64,000 nt of DNA from Salipiger thiooxidans (GTDB taxonomy: Bacteria; Pseudomonadota; Alphaproteobacteria; Rhodobacterales; Rhodobacteraceae), in the NCBI RefSeq assembly GCF_900102075.1, contig NZ_FNAV01000011.1, forward strand, positions 162,303 through 226,302. Reading direction: 5' to 3'. The translations under genes and the position numbers were made by a program. This document shows, in pieces, positions 39,597 through 48,769 of this stretch. Within the stretch, counting starts at the first letter, position 1. Each line of letters opens with the position of its first letter. The notes under the pieces were generated by a model. The model worked only from the letters and a program-made list of their open reading frames with translations, searched no databases and was not told where the DNA came from.

Positions 39597-40595
39597 TCAG
39601 GCGCCCTTTTCGCCCTGCGATCCGCGTTCGCGATAGGGTGTGGTCTGGTAATGCGCCCGATAGCATTTGGAGAAGTGCGAGGGGCTGGTGAAGCCGCAGG
39701 CGAGCGCCACGTTGATCACGCTCATGTCGGTCTGCATCAGCAGGTTGCGAGCCTTCTGCAGCCGCAGCTCCATGTAGTAGCGCTTGGGGCTGCGGTTGAG
39801 ATAGCGCCGGAACAGCCGCTCGAGCTGGCGCGTCGACATGCCGACGTCCCGGGCCAGCAGCGCGGGCGAGATCGGCTCCTCGATGCTGGTCTCCATCTTC
39901 TTGATGACCTGCGACAGCTTCGGGTGGCGCACGCCGATGCGGGTGGGCGTGGACAGCCGCTGCGTGTCCTGATCGGTGCGGATCGAGGAATAGACCAGCT
40001 GGTCGGCCACCGCGTTGGCGAGCTCCTCGCCGTGGTGGTCGGCGATCAGCTTGAGCATCAGGTCGATGGAGGCGGTGCCGCCCGCGGTCGAGAGCCGGTT
40101 GCCGTCGAGCACGAAGACCGACTTCGTCAGCTGGACTTCGGGGAATTCCTCTTCGAAGCTGTCCTGGTTCTCCCAATGAATGGTGGCGCGGCGCCCGTCG
40201 AGCAGTCCGGCCTCGGCCAGCGCCCAGCTCGCGGTGCAGAGCCCGCCCATGGTGAGCCCGCGCCGCGCCTCGCGCCGCAACCAGTTCAGAAGCTTGCGGG
40301 TGGTGGCCCCGGCCACGTCGAGCCCGCCGCAGACCAGCACCACGTCATCGCGCGCCAGATCCGGCAGGTCGCAGTCGAGCGCAAAGGCCGGCCCCGCCGA
40401 GCATTGCACCGTGCCGCCGCCCTCGCCGGTGATCACCCAGTCATAGAGCCTGCGCCCCGCCATACGGTTGGCGATGCGCAGCGCCTCGATGGCGGCCGAA
40501 AAGCTCAGCAGGGTGAACTCGGGCAGCAGCACAAAGACGAAGCGGCGGGGTCTGGCGGGCGGCTCCCCATCAACGACATTGCGCGGCACCGGCAT
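39597..40595 (-). CDS. GlxA family AraC-type transcriptional regulator
   Basis: This 332-residue regulator has an N-terminal DJ-1/PfpI-like domain (FVFVLLPEFTLLSFSAAIEALRIANRM, with LCTASWALAEAGLLDGRRATIHW further on) and a C-terminal AraC helix-turn-helix pair (LLARDVGMSTRQLERLFRRYL and NVALACGFTSPSHFSKCYRAHY). Related proteins control betaine, carnitine or arginine catabolism; the ligand here is unknown. I chose the ATG at 40595 (MPVPRNVV), which has GAGG upstream. The frame also opens at 40634 (MEWFRKHQ) without a ribosome site. Confidence 0.85.
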   Translation of the reverse strand: MPVPRNVVDGEPPARPRRFVFVLLPEFTLLSFSAAIEALRIANRMAGRRLYDWVITGEGGGTVQCSAGPAFALDCDLPDLARDDVVLVCGGLDVAGATTRKLLNWLRREARRGLTMGGLCTASWALAEAGLLDGRRATIHWENQDSFEEEFPEVQLTKSVFVLDGNRLSTAGGTASIDLMLKLIADHHGEELANAVADQLVYSSIRTDQDTQRLSTPTRIGVRHPKLSQVIKKMETSIEEPISPALLARDVGMSTRQLERLFRRYLNRSPKRYYMELRLQKARNLLMQTDMSVINVALACGFTSPSHFSKCYRAHYQTTPYRERGSQGEKGA

Positions 40596-40801
40596 CCGAC
40601 CTCGTCCCGATTGATGTTTCCTGAACCATTCCAAAGGCTTTGGGGGCTTCGCCCTTAAGGTGCCTGCAGGATGATCCTTCCAAATGGTCAGAACTGCAGG
40701 GAAGGGTCAAGCCGGGAAGCCAATTTGCTATGGCCTTGGACGGGCTCGTTCGTTATACGCGCAGGACGTTTTCGCTAACGGAGACTTCTGGGAGAAAGCC
40801 T

Positions 40802-42178
40802 ATGAGCGAGTGGACCAAATCGAGCTGGAGAAACAAGCCCCGGATCCAGATGCCCGATTATCAGGATCAGGCAGAGCTGGAGGCCGTGGAGGCACAGCTT
40901 TCGAAGTTTCCCCCGCTGGTTTTTGCAGGTGAGGCGCGCCGGCTGCGGACCGAGCTCGGCAAAGCTTCGCGCGGCGAAGCATTCCTCCTGCAGGGCGGCG
41001 ACTGCGCCGAGGCGTTCGACCAGTTCTCGGCCAACGCCATCCGGGACACCTTCAAGGTGATGCTGCAGATGGCCATGGTGTTGACCTACGGCGCCAAGGT
41101 GCCTGTGGTGAAGGTCGGCCGCATGGCAGGCCAGTTCGCCAAGCCGCGCTCTGCGCCCACCGAGACGGTGGACGGCATCGAGCTGCCGAGCTTCCGAGGC
41201 GACATCATCAACGAGCTGGCCTTCACGCCCGAGGCGCGCAAGCCCAACCCGCAGAAGATGCTGCAGGCCTACACGCAGGCGGCTGCCACGCTGAACCTGA
41301 TCCGCGCGTTCTCGACCGGCGGCTATGCCGACGTGCATCAGGTGCACCAGTGGACGCTGGGCTTCACCGAGGGCGAGAAGGCCGCGCGCTACCGCGACAT
41401 GGCCAACCGCATCTCGGACACGCTGGACTTCATCAAGGCGGCGGGTGTCGACAGCAACACCTCGGCGTCGCTGCACCAGGTTCACTTCTACACCAGCCAT
41501 GAATCTCTGCTGCTCGAGTACGAAGAGGCGCTGACCCGTATCGACTCGACCTCGGGCAAGTGGATCGCGGGCTCGGGCCACATGATCTGGATCGGCGACC
41601 GCACCCGTCAGCCCGACGGCGCGCACGTGGAATTCGCCCGCGGCGTGATGAACCCGATCGGTCTGAAGTGCGGCCCCTCGATGACCTCCGAGGACCTCAA
41701 GGTGCTGATGGCCAAGCTGAACCCGCTGAACGATCCGGGCCGGCTGACGCTGATCACCCGCTTCGGCGCGGGCAAGGCCGCCGACCACCTGCCGCGTCTC
41801 ATCGAGACCGTGCGTTCGGAAGGCGCCAACGTGCTCTGGGTCTGCGATCCGATGCACGGCAACACCATCAAGTCGGCGAGCGGCTACAAGACCCGTCCCT
41901 TCGACTCGGTGCTGAGCGAAGTGCGCGAGTTCTTCGCCGTGCACCGCGAGCAGGGCACCATCCCGGGCGGCGTGCATTTCGAGATGACCGGCCAGGACGT
42001 GACCGAATGCACCGGCGGCGTCTTCGCGGTCTCGGAAGAGAACCTGAGCGACCGCTACCACACCGCCTGCGACCCGCGTCTCAACGCCTCGCAGTCGCTG
42101 GAGCTGGCCTTCCTCGTGGCCGAGGAACTGACCGCGCTGCGCGGCGGTGCCCAGCCGCAGGTCGCCGCCCACGGCTGA
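40802..42178 (+). CDS. aroG: Class II DAHP synthase
   Basis: This enzyme condenses phosphoenolpyruvate and erythrose 4-phosphate, the first step to chorismate. It is the class II (plant-like) form, 458 residues. Motifs: [12 protein letters not shown] near 62, [18 protein letters not shown] near 100, WIGDRTRQ near 265, KCGPSM near 288 and [10 protein letters not shown] near 345, with metal and PEP-binding residues in place. The start at 40802 ([10 protein letters not shown]) has TGGGAGAAAG upstream. Together with aroQ and trpE it accounts for three aromatic-pathway loci in the window. Confidence 0.95.
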   Translation: MSEWTKSSWRNKPRIQMPDYQDQAELEAVEAQLSKFPPLVFAGEARRLRTELGKASRGEAFLLQGGDCAEAFDQFSANAIRDTFKVMLQMAMVLTYGAKVPVVKVGRMAGQFAKPRSAPTETVDGIELPSFRGDIINELAFTPEARKPNPQKMLQAYTQAAATLNLIRAFSTGGYADVHQVHQWTLGFTEGEKAARYRDMANRISDTLDFIKAAGVDSNTSASLHQVHFYTSHESLLLEYEEALTRIDSTSGKWIAGSGHMIWIGDRTRQPDGAHVEFARGVMNPIGLKCGPSMTSEDLKVLMAKLNPLNDPGRLTLITRFGAGKAADHLPRLIETVRSEGANVLWVCDPMHGNTIKSASGYKTRPFDSVLSEVREFFAVHREQGTIPGGVHFEMTGQDVTECTGGVFAVSEENLSDRYHTACDPRLNASQSLELAFLVAEELTALRGGAQPQVAAHG

Positions 42179-42208
42179 GCGCTCTCAGGCCTTCACGACA
42201 GACTGCAG

Positions 42209-42240
42209 CGGCCGTCCCTCCGGGGGCGGCCGTTTCGCTT
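42209..42240 (+). terminator. Terminator after DAHP synthase
   Basis: CGGCCGTCCC (42209-42218) pairs with GGGCGGCCG (42224-42232) with one bulge, followed by TTTCGCTTT. It is the same layout as the acpP terminator. Confidence 0.75.
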
Positions 42241-42359
42241 TGGGCCGGTCCTGACGCAGCCGTGACCGTGGGGCAGGGCGATTGTGTGTCTCGGCGGGAA
42301 CCCGGAGGCTCGCCCGCGCGTAGACGTTCGAAGCCGGCGTCAAGGAGGAGATCACCCGC

Positions 42360-42794
42360 ATGGGCCGCATTCGAATGATGACGAAGATGGGCGTGGCCGT
42401 GATGGCGGGTGCCATCGCCACGCAGGCCGCTGCCGCCACCGAGCTCTTCCAGCGGCTCTCTCCCGAGGCCCGCGACCTTGCCGGGATGCGCTGGGAAAAG
42501 CGTCCGGTGCTGATCTTCGCGAGCTCGGGCGAGGATCCCGACTATCGCCGCCAGATGACTCTGCTGCAGCAAGCCTCGCAGGCGCTGGTCGAGCGGGACA
42601 TCGTGGTCCTGAGCGATCTCGACCCGCGCTCCCCCTCGCCGCTGCGGCAGGGGTTCCAGCCCGGCGGCTTCAAGCTGGTGCTGGTCGGCAAGGACGGTGG
42701 CGTGAAGCTCGAACAGGACAGTGTGCTCTCGCCGGACGAGCTGTTCGCGGTGATCGACCGGATGCCGATGCGGATGCGCGAAGCCGCAGAGTGA
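42360..42794 (+). CDS. DUF4174 domain secreted protein
   Basis: This is a 144-residue protein with a signal-like N-terminus (KMGVAVMAGAIATQAAAA) and a DUF4174 domain: WEKRPVLIFASSGEDPDYRRQM, VERDIVVLSDLDP and FKLVLVGKDGGVKLEQDSVLSPDELFAVIDRMPMR. The pattern is thioredoxin-like but without a CxxC. Function is unknown. AGGAGGAG lies about 10 nt before the ATG at 42360. It ends at a strong terminator. Confidence 0.82.
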   Translation: MGRIRMMTKMGVAVMAGAIATQAAAATELFQRLSPEARDLAGMRWEKRPVLIFASSGEDPDYRRQMTLLQQASQALVERDIVVLSDLDPRSPSPLRQGFQPGGFKLVLVGKDGGVKLEQDSVLSPDELFAVIDRMPMRMREAAE

Positions 42795-42838
42795 AGTGAC
42801 CACGCGGACGACCTTCTGTCAGGGGTCGCAACGCAGGC

Positions 42839-42868
42839 GGGCCGCCAGATTGGCGGCCCGTTCTTTTG
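42839..42868 (+). terminator. Terminator between DUF4174 gene and ggpS
   Basis: GGGCCGCCA (42839-42847) pairs with TGGCGGCCC (42851-42859), loop GAT, followed by GTTCTTTT. It lies between convergent genes and may serve both. Confidence 0.8.
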
Positions 42869-42888
42869 TCTGCGCGAGGGTGCGGGGG

Positions 42889-44400
42889 TCAGGCCGCTTC
42901 GACCGACCCGCCCGTACCGTCGCCAAAGTTCTTCGGCGACAGCATCGCCAGCTGATCCTTGGCCCAGTGATGGGTGTCACGCTTGGCGACCGCTGCGCGC
43001 AGCAGTTCCATCCGGGCGCGGCGCTCGTTCTCGGGCATGTCGAGCGCAAGGTCGATGGCGAAATCCATGGCCCGGGTCGAGAACGGGTTGGTGAGCACGG
43101 CCGCACCCAGTTCCACCGCGGCGCCGGCGAATTCCGACAGGACCAGCACGCCATCGCCGTCGCTGCGGGCCGAGGCATACTCCTTGCAGACGAGGTTCAT
43201 GCCATCCGCGAGCGGGGTGATCCATGCCACGTCCGCCACCTGGTACCAGGCCACAAGCTCGTTGAACGGGATCGCCCGCGAGATCAGCGCGATGGGCTGA
43301 AAGGTGAAGCTGCCGAAGCGGCCGTTGATGCGGCCGGCGATCTCTTCCAACTCGCGCTGGATCGGTTCGTAGACCGTCATGTTGCGGTTGGCAGACACCG
43401 AGACGTGCAGCAGCCGGACGGTGCCGCGCAATTCGGGCCGCCGCTCGAGCAGGCGCTCGAAGGCCAGCAGCTGGTCGGCGCCGCCCTTGGTGTAGTCGGT
43501 GCGCCCGACCGAGAGGATCATGGTGCTGTCACCGACCTCGGCCCGGAAGCGCTTGGCCAGCGCCTTGGTCTCCTCGGTCTCGGCGAGCTGGCTGATGTAG
43601 CCGACGTCGACACCCACCGGCGTCACGCCCAGCTGCACCACGCGATCGTCGGTGTGGATCTCTGTCGGGACCGTGCGGTCCGACAGCGCCGAGCCCTCGG
43701 CGATCAGGTCCTCGGTCACCTTGACCCGCGGCACGTTGCCGACATCGCGGAGCGAGCGCACGCAGCCCACGAAGTTCGAGGCATAGCGCGGGATGTGGAA
43801 GCCCACCACGTCCGCCGAAAGCAGCGAGTCGATGATCTCGCCCCGCCACGGCAGCACGTTGAACATGTCGGCGTTGGGGAAGGGCGTGTGGTGATAGAAC
43901 GAGATGCGCAGATCGGGGCGGAGCTGGCGCAGGTAGCCGGGGACGAGCCACAGGTTGTAGTCGTGCACCCAGACCGACGCACCATGCGCGGCCTCGGCGG
44001 CGGCGGCCTCGGCGAAAGCCCAGTTCACTTCCTTGAAGGTCGGCCAGTCCACGGGGTCGTAGTTATACTTTTCCTTGAACCCGTGCAGGATCGGCCAGAA
44101 CGCTTCTTTCGAGGTGATGTGGTAGAAGCTGCGCACCTGCTCCTTGGTCAGCGGCAGGCGCGAGACCGTGTACTTGCCGAAGCTGTCCTCGATCTCGACG
44201 ACGCGGTCGAAACCGGGGTTCGAGGTGTCCTCTGCCTCTTTCCAGGCCACCCATGCGGCGTTTTCGACCTTGCCGAAGAAGCTCTTCAGCGTGGGCACGA
44301 TGCCGTTCGGGCTCTTGTTCTCACGGAACTCGGTCTTGCCGTTTACCTCAACCTCTTCATAGGGCTGGCGGTGATAGACGATAACCAGATCGCTGGACAT
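42889..44400 (-). CDS. ggpS: Glucosylglycerol-phosphate synthase
   Basis: This GT20 enzyme joins glucose from a nucleotide sugar (ADP-glucose in known cases) to glycerol 3-phosphate, giving 2-O-glucosylglycerol phosphate, precursor of an osmolyte. The protein has 503 residues. It starts SSDLVIVYHRQPYEEV and continues with KSPNGIVPTLKSFF and FYHITSKEAFWPILHGF, all as in cyanobacterial GgpS and unlike trehalose-phosphate synthase. WVHDYNLWLVPGYLRQL, FYHHTPFPNADMFNVLPWR, GRTDYTKG and DGMNLVCKEYASAR mark the active site. It begins 3 bp after the phosphatase stop in a three-gene operon with a glycerol-3-phosphate dehydrogenase, which supplies its acceptor. It is easily mis-annotated as otsA. Confidence 0.9.
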   Translation of the reverse strand: MSSDLVIVYHRQPYEEVEVNGKTEFRENKSPNGIVPTLKSFFGKVENAAWVAWKEAEDTSNPGFDRVVEIEDSFGKYTVSRLPLTKEQVRSFYHITSKEAFWPILHGFKEKYNYDPVDWPTFKEVNWAFAEAAAAEAAHGASVWVHDYNLWLVPGYLRQLRPDLRISFYHHTPFPNADMFNVLPWRGEIIDSLLSADVVGFHIPRYASNFVGCVRSLRDVGNVPRVKVTEDLIAEGSALSDRTVPTEIHTDDRVVQLGVTPVGVDVGYISQLAETEETKALAKRFRAEVGDSTMILSVGRTDYTKGGADQLLAFERLLERRPELRGTVRLLHVSVSANRNMTVYEPIQRELEEIAGRINGRFGSFTFQPIALISRAIPFNELVAWYQVADVAWITPLADGMNLVCKEYASARSDGDGVLVLSEFAGAAVELGAAVLTNPFSTRAMDFAIDLALDMPENERRARMELLRAAVAKRDTHHWAKDQLAMLSPKNFGDGTGGSVEAA

Positions 44401-44403
44401 GGC

Positions 44404-45180
44404 TCACGCTCCTTTCGGAAGGGGGTGGAGGTTGAAGGCCTCGACCGCCTCGAGAATGCCCGCAGCGCCGATGGCTTCGGCGGTGTGGACATGAGGCAGG
44501 CCCGAGACCTCGTTGAGCAGCGCTTCCTCGGCGCCGCCCACGGCGACGGCCTGAAGCCCGCATTGCAGCATCGAGAGATCGTTCAGCGTGTCGCCGGCGG
44601 CGAGCACGCGGCCTTCCTCGATGCCCAGATGGGTGACGAGGCGGCGCAGCGACGGGCCCTTCGAGATGCCGCGGGGCAGGACGTCGAAATAGCGGTCGTC
44701 CGAGACCAGCGGGTCGTGGCCCATGTCGCGCACCTTGTCATGGGCGCTGGGGTCGAAGGCCTCGGCATCGAGATCGTAGCTCACGCGGTAGCGGAAATCG
44801 GTGGGCTGCAGCGTCAGGCCGGGGTGGCCGTGCAGCGCGTCGCGCACCTTGTCGCCGGCGTTGCCCCAGGTCTCGGCGATCTCGACCTCGAGCGGCTCGA
44901 TGGGATGGATGGTGCCATCCTGAACGCGGGCGATGGTGGTGCCGACGTCGCCCACGACGTACTCGGGCCACGGCACGCCGCCGTCGCAAAGCTCGCCGAT
45001 GAACTTGGGGTCGCGGCCGGTGACGAAGATCAGGCCGATGGTGTCGCGGTTCGCCTCGATCCAGTCGTAGAGCCGGGCGCGGTCCTCCTCGGAGCCGCCG
45101 AGGAAGGTGCCGTCGAGGTCCGTCGCCAGAACGAAGCGGCAGCTGGCGATGTCGCGGTTGTGGGGGTGATCGAAGCTCAT
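44404..45180 (-). CDS. HAD-IIB phosphatase, probable glucosylglycerol-phosphate phosphatase
   Basis: This is a 258-residue HAD-superfamily phosphatase. Motif I is FVLATDLDGTFLGG (nucleophile D, about residue 20), motif II IFVTGRD near 50, the motif III lysine in GISKGPSLRRL near 168, and motif IV AAGDTLNDLSML near 195. The cap type is HAD-IIB, shared with sucrose-phosphate and mannosylglycerate phosphatases. Its position between gpsA and ggpS, with stop/start overlaps, points to dephosphorylation of glucosylglycerol phosphate. The start at 45180 (MSFDHPHNRD) has AGGGAGA upstream. Confidence 0.82.
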   Translation of the reverse strand: MSFDHPHNRDIASCRFVLATDLDGTFLGGSEEDRARLYDWIEANRDTIGLIFVTGRDPKFIGELCDGGVPWPEYVVGDVGTTIARVQDGTIHPIEPLEVEIAETWGNAGDKVRDALHGHPGLTLQPTDFRYRVSYDLDAEAFDPSAHDKVRDMGHDPLVSDDRYFDVLPRGISKGPSLRRLVTHLGIEEGRVLAAGDTLNDLSMLQCGLQAVAVGGAEEALLNEVSGLPHVHTAEAIGAAGILEAVEAFNLHPLPKGA

Positions 45181-46310
45181 GCGGGGTCTCCCTCGTGGGG
45201 GTGCAGGATGATGTCGAGCGCGCGCGGCTCGCCCTCGATGGGACGGGACCACAGCGCCTGGAAGGTTTCGGTGAGCGGCGCGCCCTCGTGCAGGATGGCG
45301 TGGACCGCCTCACAGATCGGCATCTCGACCCCGACGCGGCGCGCCAGGTCGACCACCGAAATGGCGTTGGTTTCGCCCTCGACCACGGTGGGTTTGCCGT
45401 CGAAGCAGGCCTCGCGCGCGATGCCCTGACCGAGCTGCGTGCCCAGCGACATGTTGCGTGACGTGGTGGACGAGCAGGTGAGCGTGAGATCGCCCGCGCC
45501 GGCAAGACCGGTCACGGTCTCGCGCTTGCCGCCCAGCGCCTCGGCGAGGTGCTTCATCTCGTCCATGCCCCGGGTGATCAGCGCCGCGCGGGTATTCTCG
45601 GCGAAGCCCGCGCCGGTCATCATGCCACAGGCGATGGCGATGACGTTCTTCACCGCGCCGCCGACCTCGACACCGACAAGGTCGTCCGAGACGTAGGGCC
45701 GGAAGGCCTGCGTCTGCATGGTCAGCGCAAGCCGCGCCGCGGGGGCGCGCTCGGGGACGATGCGGTCATGATGGCGGAAGGGGAAGGCCACGGTGGCGGC
45801 GGTGGGATGGCCCAGCGCGGTCTCGCGGGCGAAGGTCGGGCCGGAGAGGGCGCCGACCGGGTGGCCGGGAAGCTCTTCTTCGACCACGTGGCTCAGCAGG
45901 AACCCGGTGCCGCGCTCGATGCCCTTGCAGCAGAGCGCGATGGGCACGCCGTCGGGCAGGTGCGGCTTCATCGCCCGGGTCATGTCGCGAAGCGTGTGCG
46001 ACGGGGTAACGATCAGGACGGCCTCGGCGCCGTCGAGCGCCTCTGCCAGATCCGAAGTGGGGTAGAGCCCTGCCGGAAGGTCGATCCCCGGCAGGTGGTC
46101 GGGGTTCTGCCGCGTCTCGGCAATGGCGGCGGCGAGCGTCTCGCGGCGGCCCCAGAGGCGCGCTTCGCATCCGGCGGAGGCGGCAACGGCGGCGAGGGCG
46201 GTGCCCCAGCTGCCCATGCCGATCACGGCCAGGCGAGTGTAAGGTTCAGCGCGTCTCGGGCTCATGCCGGCCGCGCGCGATGGCGGGATGTCAAATGTCA
46301 GTCCGTCCAT
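45177..46310 (-). CDS. gpsA: Glycerol-3-phosphate dehydrogenase (NAD(P)+)
   Basis: GpsA reduces dihydroxyacetone phosphate to sn-glycerol 3-phosphate. The Rossmann motif is LAVIGMGSWGTALAAVAAS. Further GpsA motifs are CKGIERGTG, GALSGPTFARE, GVEVGGAVKNVIAIACGM (catalytic lysine) and TGLAGAGDLTLTCSSTTSRN. I list the ATG at 46310 (MDGLTFDIPP). The ATG at 46265 (MSPRRAEP) leaves a more usual 12-residue lead and is as likely, as neither has a clear ribosome site. The dinucleotide motif GMGSWG differs from the common GAGAFG/GAGSWG forms. Overlap with the phosphatase and ggpS suggests a copy dedicated to osmolyte synthesis. Confidence 0.88.
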   Translation of the reverse strand: MDGLTFDIPPSRAAGMSPRRAEPYTRLAVIGMGSWGTALAAVAASAGCEARLWGRRETLAAAIAETRQNPDHLPGIDLPAGLYPTSDLAEALDGAEAVLIVTPSHTLRDMTRAMKPHLPDGVPIALCCKGIERGTGFLLSHVVEEELPGHPVGALSGPTFARETALGHPTAATVAFPFRHHDRIVPERAPAARLALTMQTQAFRPYVSDDLVGVEVGGAVKNVIAIACGMMTGAGFAENTRAALITRGMDEMKHLAEALGGKRETVTGLAGAGDLTLTCSSTTSRNMSLGTQLGQGIAREACFDGKPTVVEGETNAISVVDLARRVGVEMPICEAVHAILHEGAPLTETFQALWSRPIEGEPRALDIILHPHEGDPA

Positions 46311-46737
46311 AACGATGTGCCTGTGCCACCCGTCACGGGATGGCAGGCCAATGTGGCTCACTCCTGTTGTGCTACGCAGATAACGCAAGGGTAGGCTTTG
46401 GGTTCCCGGAACCCAAGATCTGGGGGCGATTTTTCTGCGCAAGCGAGGGCCGGACAGGGATTGCCTGATTTTTGGGCGGCATTTTACCGCCTATGAGCGA
46501 TTGCCGGGCGCCGCATGGGCGATTTCACCATAAAACAACGGTTTTTCAGGTCGGCGCAATGCCGCTCTTTGCAAGTTATTGAATTCCGGGGCTTTTGAGA
46601 GCCGCCTTGTAATAAGAGAAATCTCGCCGGAACCTTAACCGGAGGCTCGCGTTGTTTTGACGTTCGGCAGAAAGGGCATAAGCTCTTACGCAATTGCCGC
46701 AGTGCGGCGGCATCCACAGGTTCAAGGAGATACCGAC
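46311..46737. other. Divergent promoter region gpsA cassette / galU
   Basis: These 427 bp hold no gene. About 46430-46650 is clearly AT-richer than the surroundings, with T-runs and a small hairpin GGCGG/CCGCC (46475-46491). It must hold the promoters of both the glucosylglycerol cassette and galU. I could not place convincing -35/-10 pairs. Confidence 0.5.
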
Positions 46738-47637
46738 GTGACCAAGACCAGCCAGAAAGTGCGCACCGCGATCTTCCCGGTGGCAGGGCTCGGAACGCGC
46801 TTCCTTCCCGCAACCAAGGCAACCCCCAAGGAGTTGCTGCCGGTGCTGGATCGCCCGCTGCTGCAGTTCGCCATCGACGAGGCCCGCGAGGCCGGCATCG
46901 AGCGCATGGTCTTCGTCTCGCACCCCTCCAAGTCGGCCATCGAGCGCTACGTCCACCAGGATGAAGAACTCTGCGCCAAGCTGCGCGAGAAGGGCAAGCA
47001 TGGCATCGCCGATACGCTCGACAGCTTCGCCATCAACCCGGCCGAGGAACAGGCGCATTTCGTCATGCAGCCCGAAGCGCTTGGTCTGGGCCACGCGGTG
47101 CTCTGCGCCGCCGATGAGGTGCTGCCGGGGCCGGTCGCCATCATCCTGCCCGACGACCTGATCATGGGGCAGAAGGGCTGTATCTCGGAAATGATTGAGG
47201 CCTACGAGGCCGGCGATGCGGGCCACATGGTCGCCACCATGGAAGTGGGCCGCGACGAGGTCAGCGCCTATGGCGTGCTCGACCCGATCGGCGAGCCCGA
47301 GGGCCAGTGCGTGAATGCCTCGGGCATGGTCGAGAAGCCCGATGCCGACAAGGCGCCGTCGCTGCACGCGGTTGTCGGCCGCTACGTGCTCGACGCATCG
47401 ATCTTCGACGACCTGCGCAACCAGGAGCCGGGGCTGGGCGGTGAGATCCAGCTGACCGACGCCATCGCCAAGGGCATCGAGCGCGTGGGCCTCTGCGGCT
47501 TCCGCTTCAGCGGCCAGCGCTTCGACTGCGGATCGAAGGCCGGTATGCTGCGCGCGACCCTCGCCTATGCCGGCAGCCGCGAGGAATTCCACCCGGTGCT
47601 GCAGGAAGAGACGAGCCTGCCGATGGCGGCAGAGTGA
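46738..47637 (+). CDS. galU: UTP-glucose-1-phosphate uridylyltransferase
   Basis: GalU makes UDP-glucose for polysaccharides and glycosides. The protein has 299 residues. The nucleotide motif GLGTRFLPATKATPKE is at 17-32, VEKPDADKAPS near 200 and GEIQLTDAI near 240, with the lysine and aspartate contacts intact. The start is GTG at 46738, decided by AAGGAGA 7-8 nt upstream; no ATG in frame has a ribosome site. It is divergent from the glucosylglycerol cassette. Confidence 0.94.
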   Translation: MTKTSQKVRTAIFPVAGLGTRFLPATKATPKELLPVLDRPLLQFAIDEAREAGIERMVFVSHPSKSAIERYVHQDEELCAKLREKGKHGIADTLDSFAINPAEEQAHFVMQPEALGLGHAVLCAADEVLPGPVAIILPDDLIMGQKGCISEMIEAYEAGDAGHMVATMEVGRDEVSAYGVLDPIGEPEGQCVNASGMVEKPDADKAPSLHAVVGRYVLDASIFDDLRNQEPGLGGEIQLTDAIAKGIERVGLCGFRFSGQRFDCGSKAGMLRATLAYAGSREEFHPVLQEETSLPMAAE

Positions 47638-47653
47638 GCTTCTGAGCAGATCC

Positions 47654-47677
47654 GCTCCGCCGTCCAACCGGCGGAGC
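47654..47677 (+). terminator. Hairpin after galU
   Basis: GCTCCGCCG (47654-47662) pairs with CGGCGGAGC (47669-47677), loop TCCAAC. It lies 17 bp after the galU stop. There is no T-run, so it may act with the next hairpin or protect the 3' end. Confidence 0.45.
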
Positions 47678-47685
47678 ACTGGACG

Positions 47686-47719
47686 AAAAAACGCCCCGCT
47701 GGTTTCACCGTGCGGGGCG
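47686..47719 (-). terminator. Terminator for the PAS_5 gene
   Basis: CGCCCCGC (47692-47699) pairs with GCGGGGCG (47712-47719). On the minus strand the stem is followed by TTTTTTC, so it terminates the PAS_5 gene that ends at 47817. Confidence 0.7.
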
Positions 47720-47816
47720 TGCTCGATCAGGAGCCCACGGCCTGTAAGGACGCCGCAGGTTCCTGTTGGCCCGGCCCGGTGGGCGAGACCTGCCTATATC
47801 TCATGATGTATGCGGA

Positions 47817-48524
47817 TCAGTCGTTCGAGACGATCAGCCTCAGGTGCGGCGGCCTGCGCGGCTTGCCGTCCTTCTTGCTGCCGTGATCGAAACTTGCCGC
47901 GGGCTCGGCGAGTTCGCTCGGGCGCTTCTTCGGGGGCGTGTCGATGTACTCGGCCACCGGGTCGACGGGGATCATGTTGAGCGCGGGGCGGGCGTCGACC
48001 GAGACGACGGTGAAACGGCGCGGGGTGCGGCCGATCTTGCCGTTGCTGACCAGCACGCCGATCATCCGCGTCATGTCGCCCATGTCCGAGCGCAGCGGCA
48101 GCATCAGCAGATGCGCCTCGAGCGCGCCCTTGCCAAAGCCTTCCTCGGCGCGCAGCTCCATCTTCACCATGGCCCCGTCAGAGAACACCTGACCCACGGC
48201 GACACCGAGCTGTTCGCGCGCCTCGGGGGTGAACAGCGCCGAGAGCGGCATGCCGCCGGTCTCCATGCCCATGAGCTCGTTCAGGTGGGTGCCGGAAACC
48301 CGCAGCTTGGCCAGCGTCGGGGCGATGCGCTCGGCGAGGAAGGCGTATTCGAGAACGCTCTCGATCCCGCGCGGGTCGATCTGGCTGCGCAGCGGCACCT
48401 CGCCGCTGTGACCGGCCAATCCCTGCCAGTAGCTCTCGAGCAGCCGCAGCGGTGCCAGCCGCTTCTGTTTGTCACGATCGGTCATCGACACCACGTCCCG
48501 TCCGTTACCGCCCTTACCGAACAT
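47817..48524 (-). CDS. PAS_5 domain protein
   Basis: This 235-residue cytosolic protein has a PAS_5 domain (LRLLESYWQGLAG, VPLRSQIDPRGIESVLEYAFLAERIAPTLAKLRVSG and LNELMGMETGGMPLSALF) common in Rhodobacterales and relatives. The signal it senses and its output are unknown. The C-terminal 60 residues are low-complexity and basic (RRPPHLRLIVSND at the end). I chose the ATG at 48524 (MFGKGGNGRD), with AGGAGTG 8 nt upstream; the frame opens further at 48596. Confidence 0.82.
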   Translation of the reverse strand: MFGKGGNGRDVVSMTDRDKQKRLAPLRLLESYWQGLAGHSGEVPLRSQIDPRGIESVLEYAFLAERIAPTLAKLRVSGTHLNELMGMETGGMPLSALFTPEAREQLGVAVGQVFSDGAMVKMELRAEEGFGKGALEAHLLMLPLRSDMGDMTRMIGVLVSNGKIGRTPRRFTVVSVDARPALNMIPVDPVAEYIDTPPKKRPSELAEPAASFDHGSKKDGKPRRPPHLRLIVSND

Positions 48525-48769
48525 CTCGCGCACTCCTTGGTCTTGCGTCGCGCTGCGCGGTCGGAGCCCCCGTTCCAACTTGCTAGCCTTTATCATCGCC
48601 TTGAGTCTGAAGTTATCTCAAATGCGACGGGATTTCGCCCCAATTGTGGCTCAAAGGTTAACAGATCCCGGGATATCCCGACGCTTGCCATGCCAGAGCC
48701 CAGACTGTAGGGCCTTGAAAATCGGGCTGTTTGAAGAAAAACGCCCGGTCTTAAGACACGGAGGCGGAA

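Noticed and set aside
42889..44400. Trehalose-6-phosphate synthase (otsA) call
   Set aside because: The N-terminus YHRQPYEE, KSPNGI and HITSKEAFWPIL match glucosylglycerol-phosphate synthase, and no otsB is linked.
42796..45429. 877-codon plus-strand frame opposite the ggpS cassette
   Set aside because: Shadow frame. The minus strand carries intact enzyme motifs throughout.
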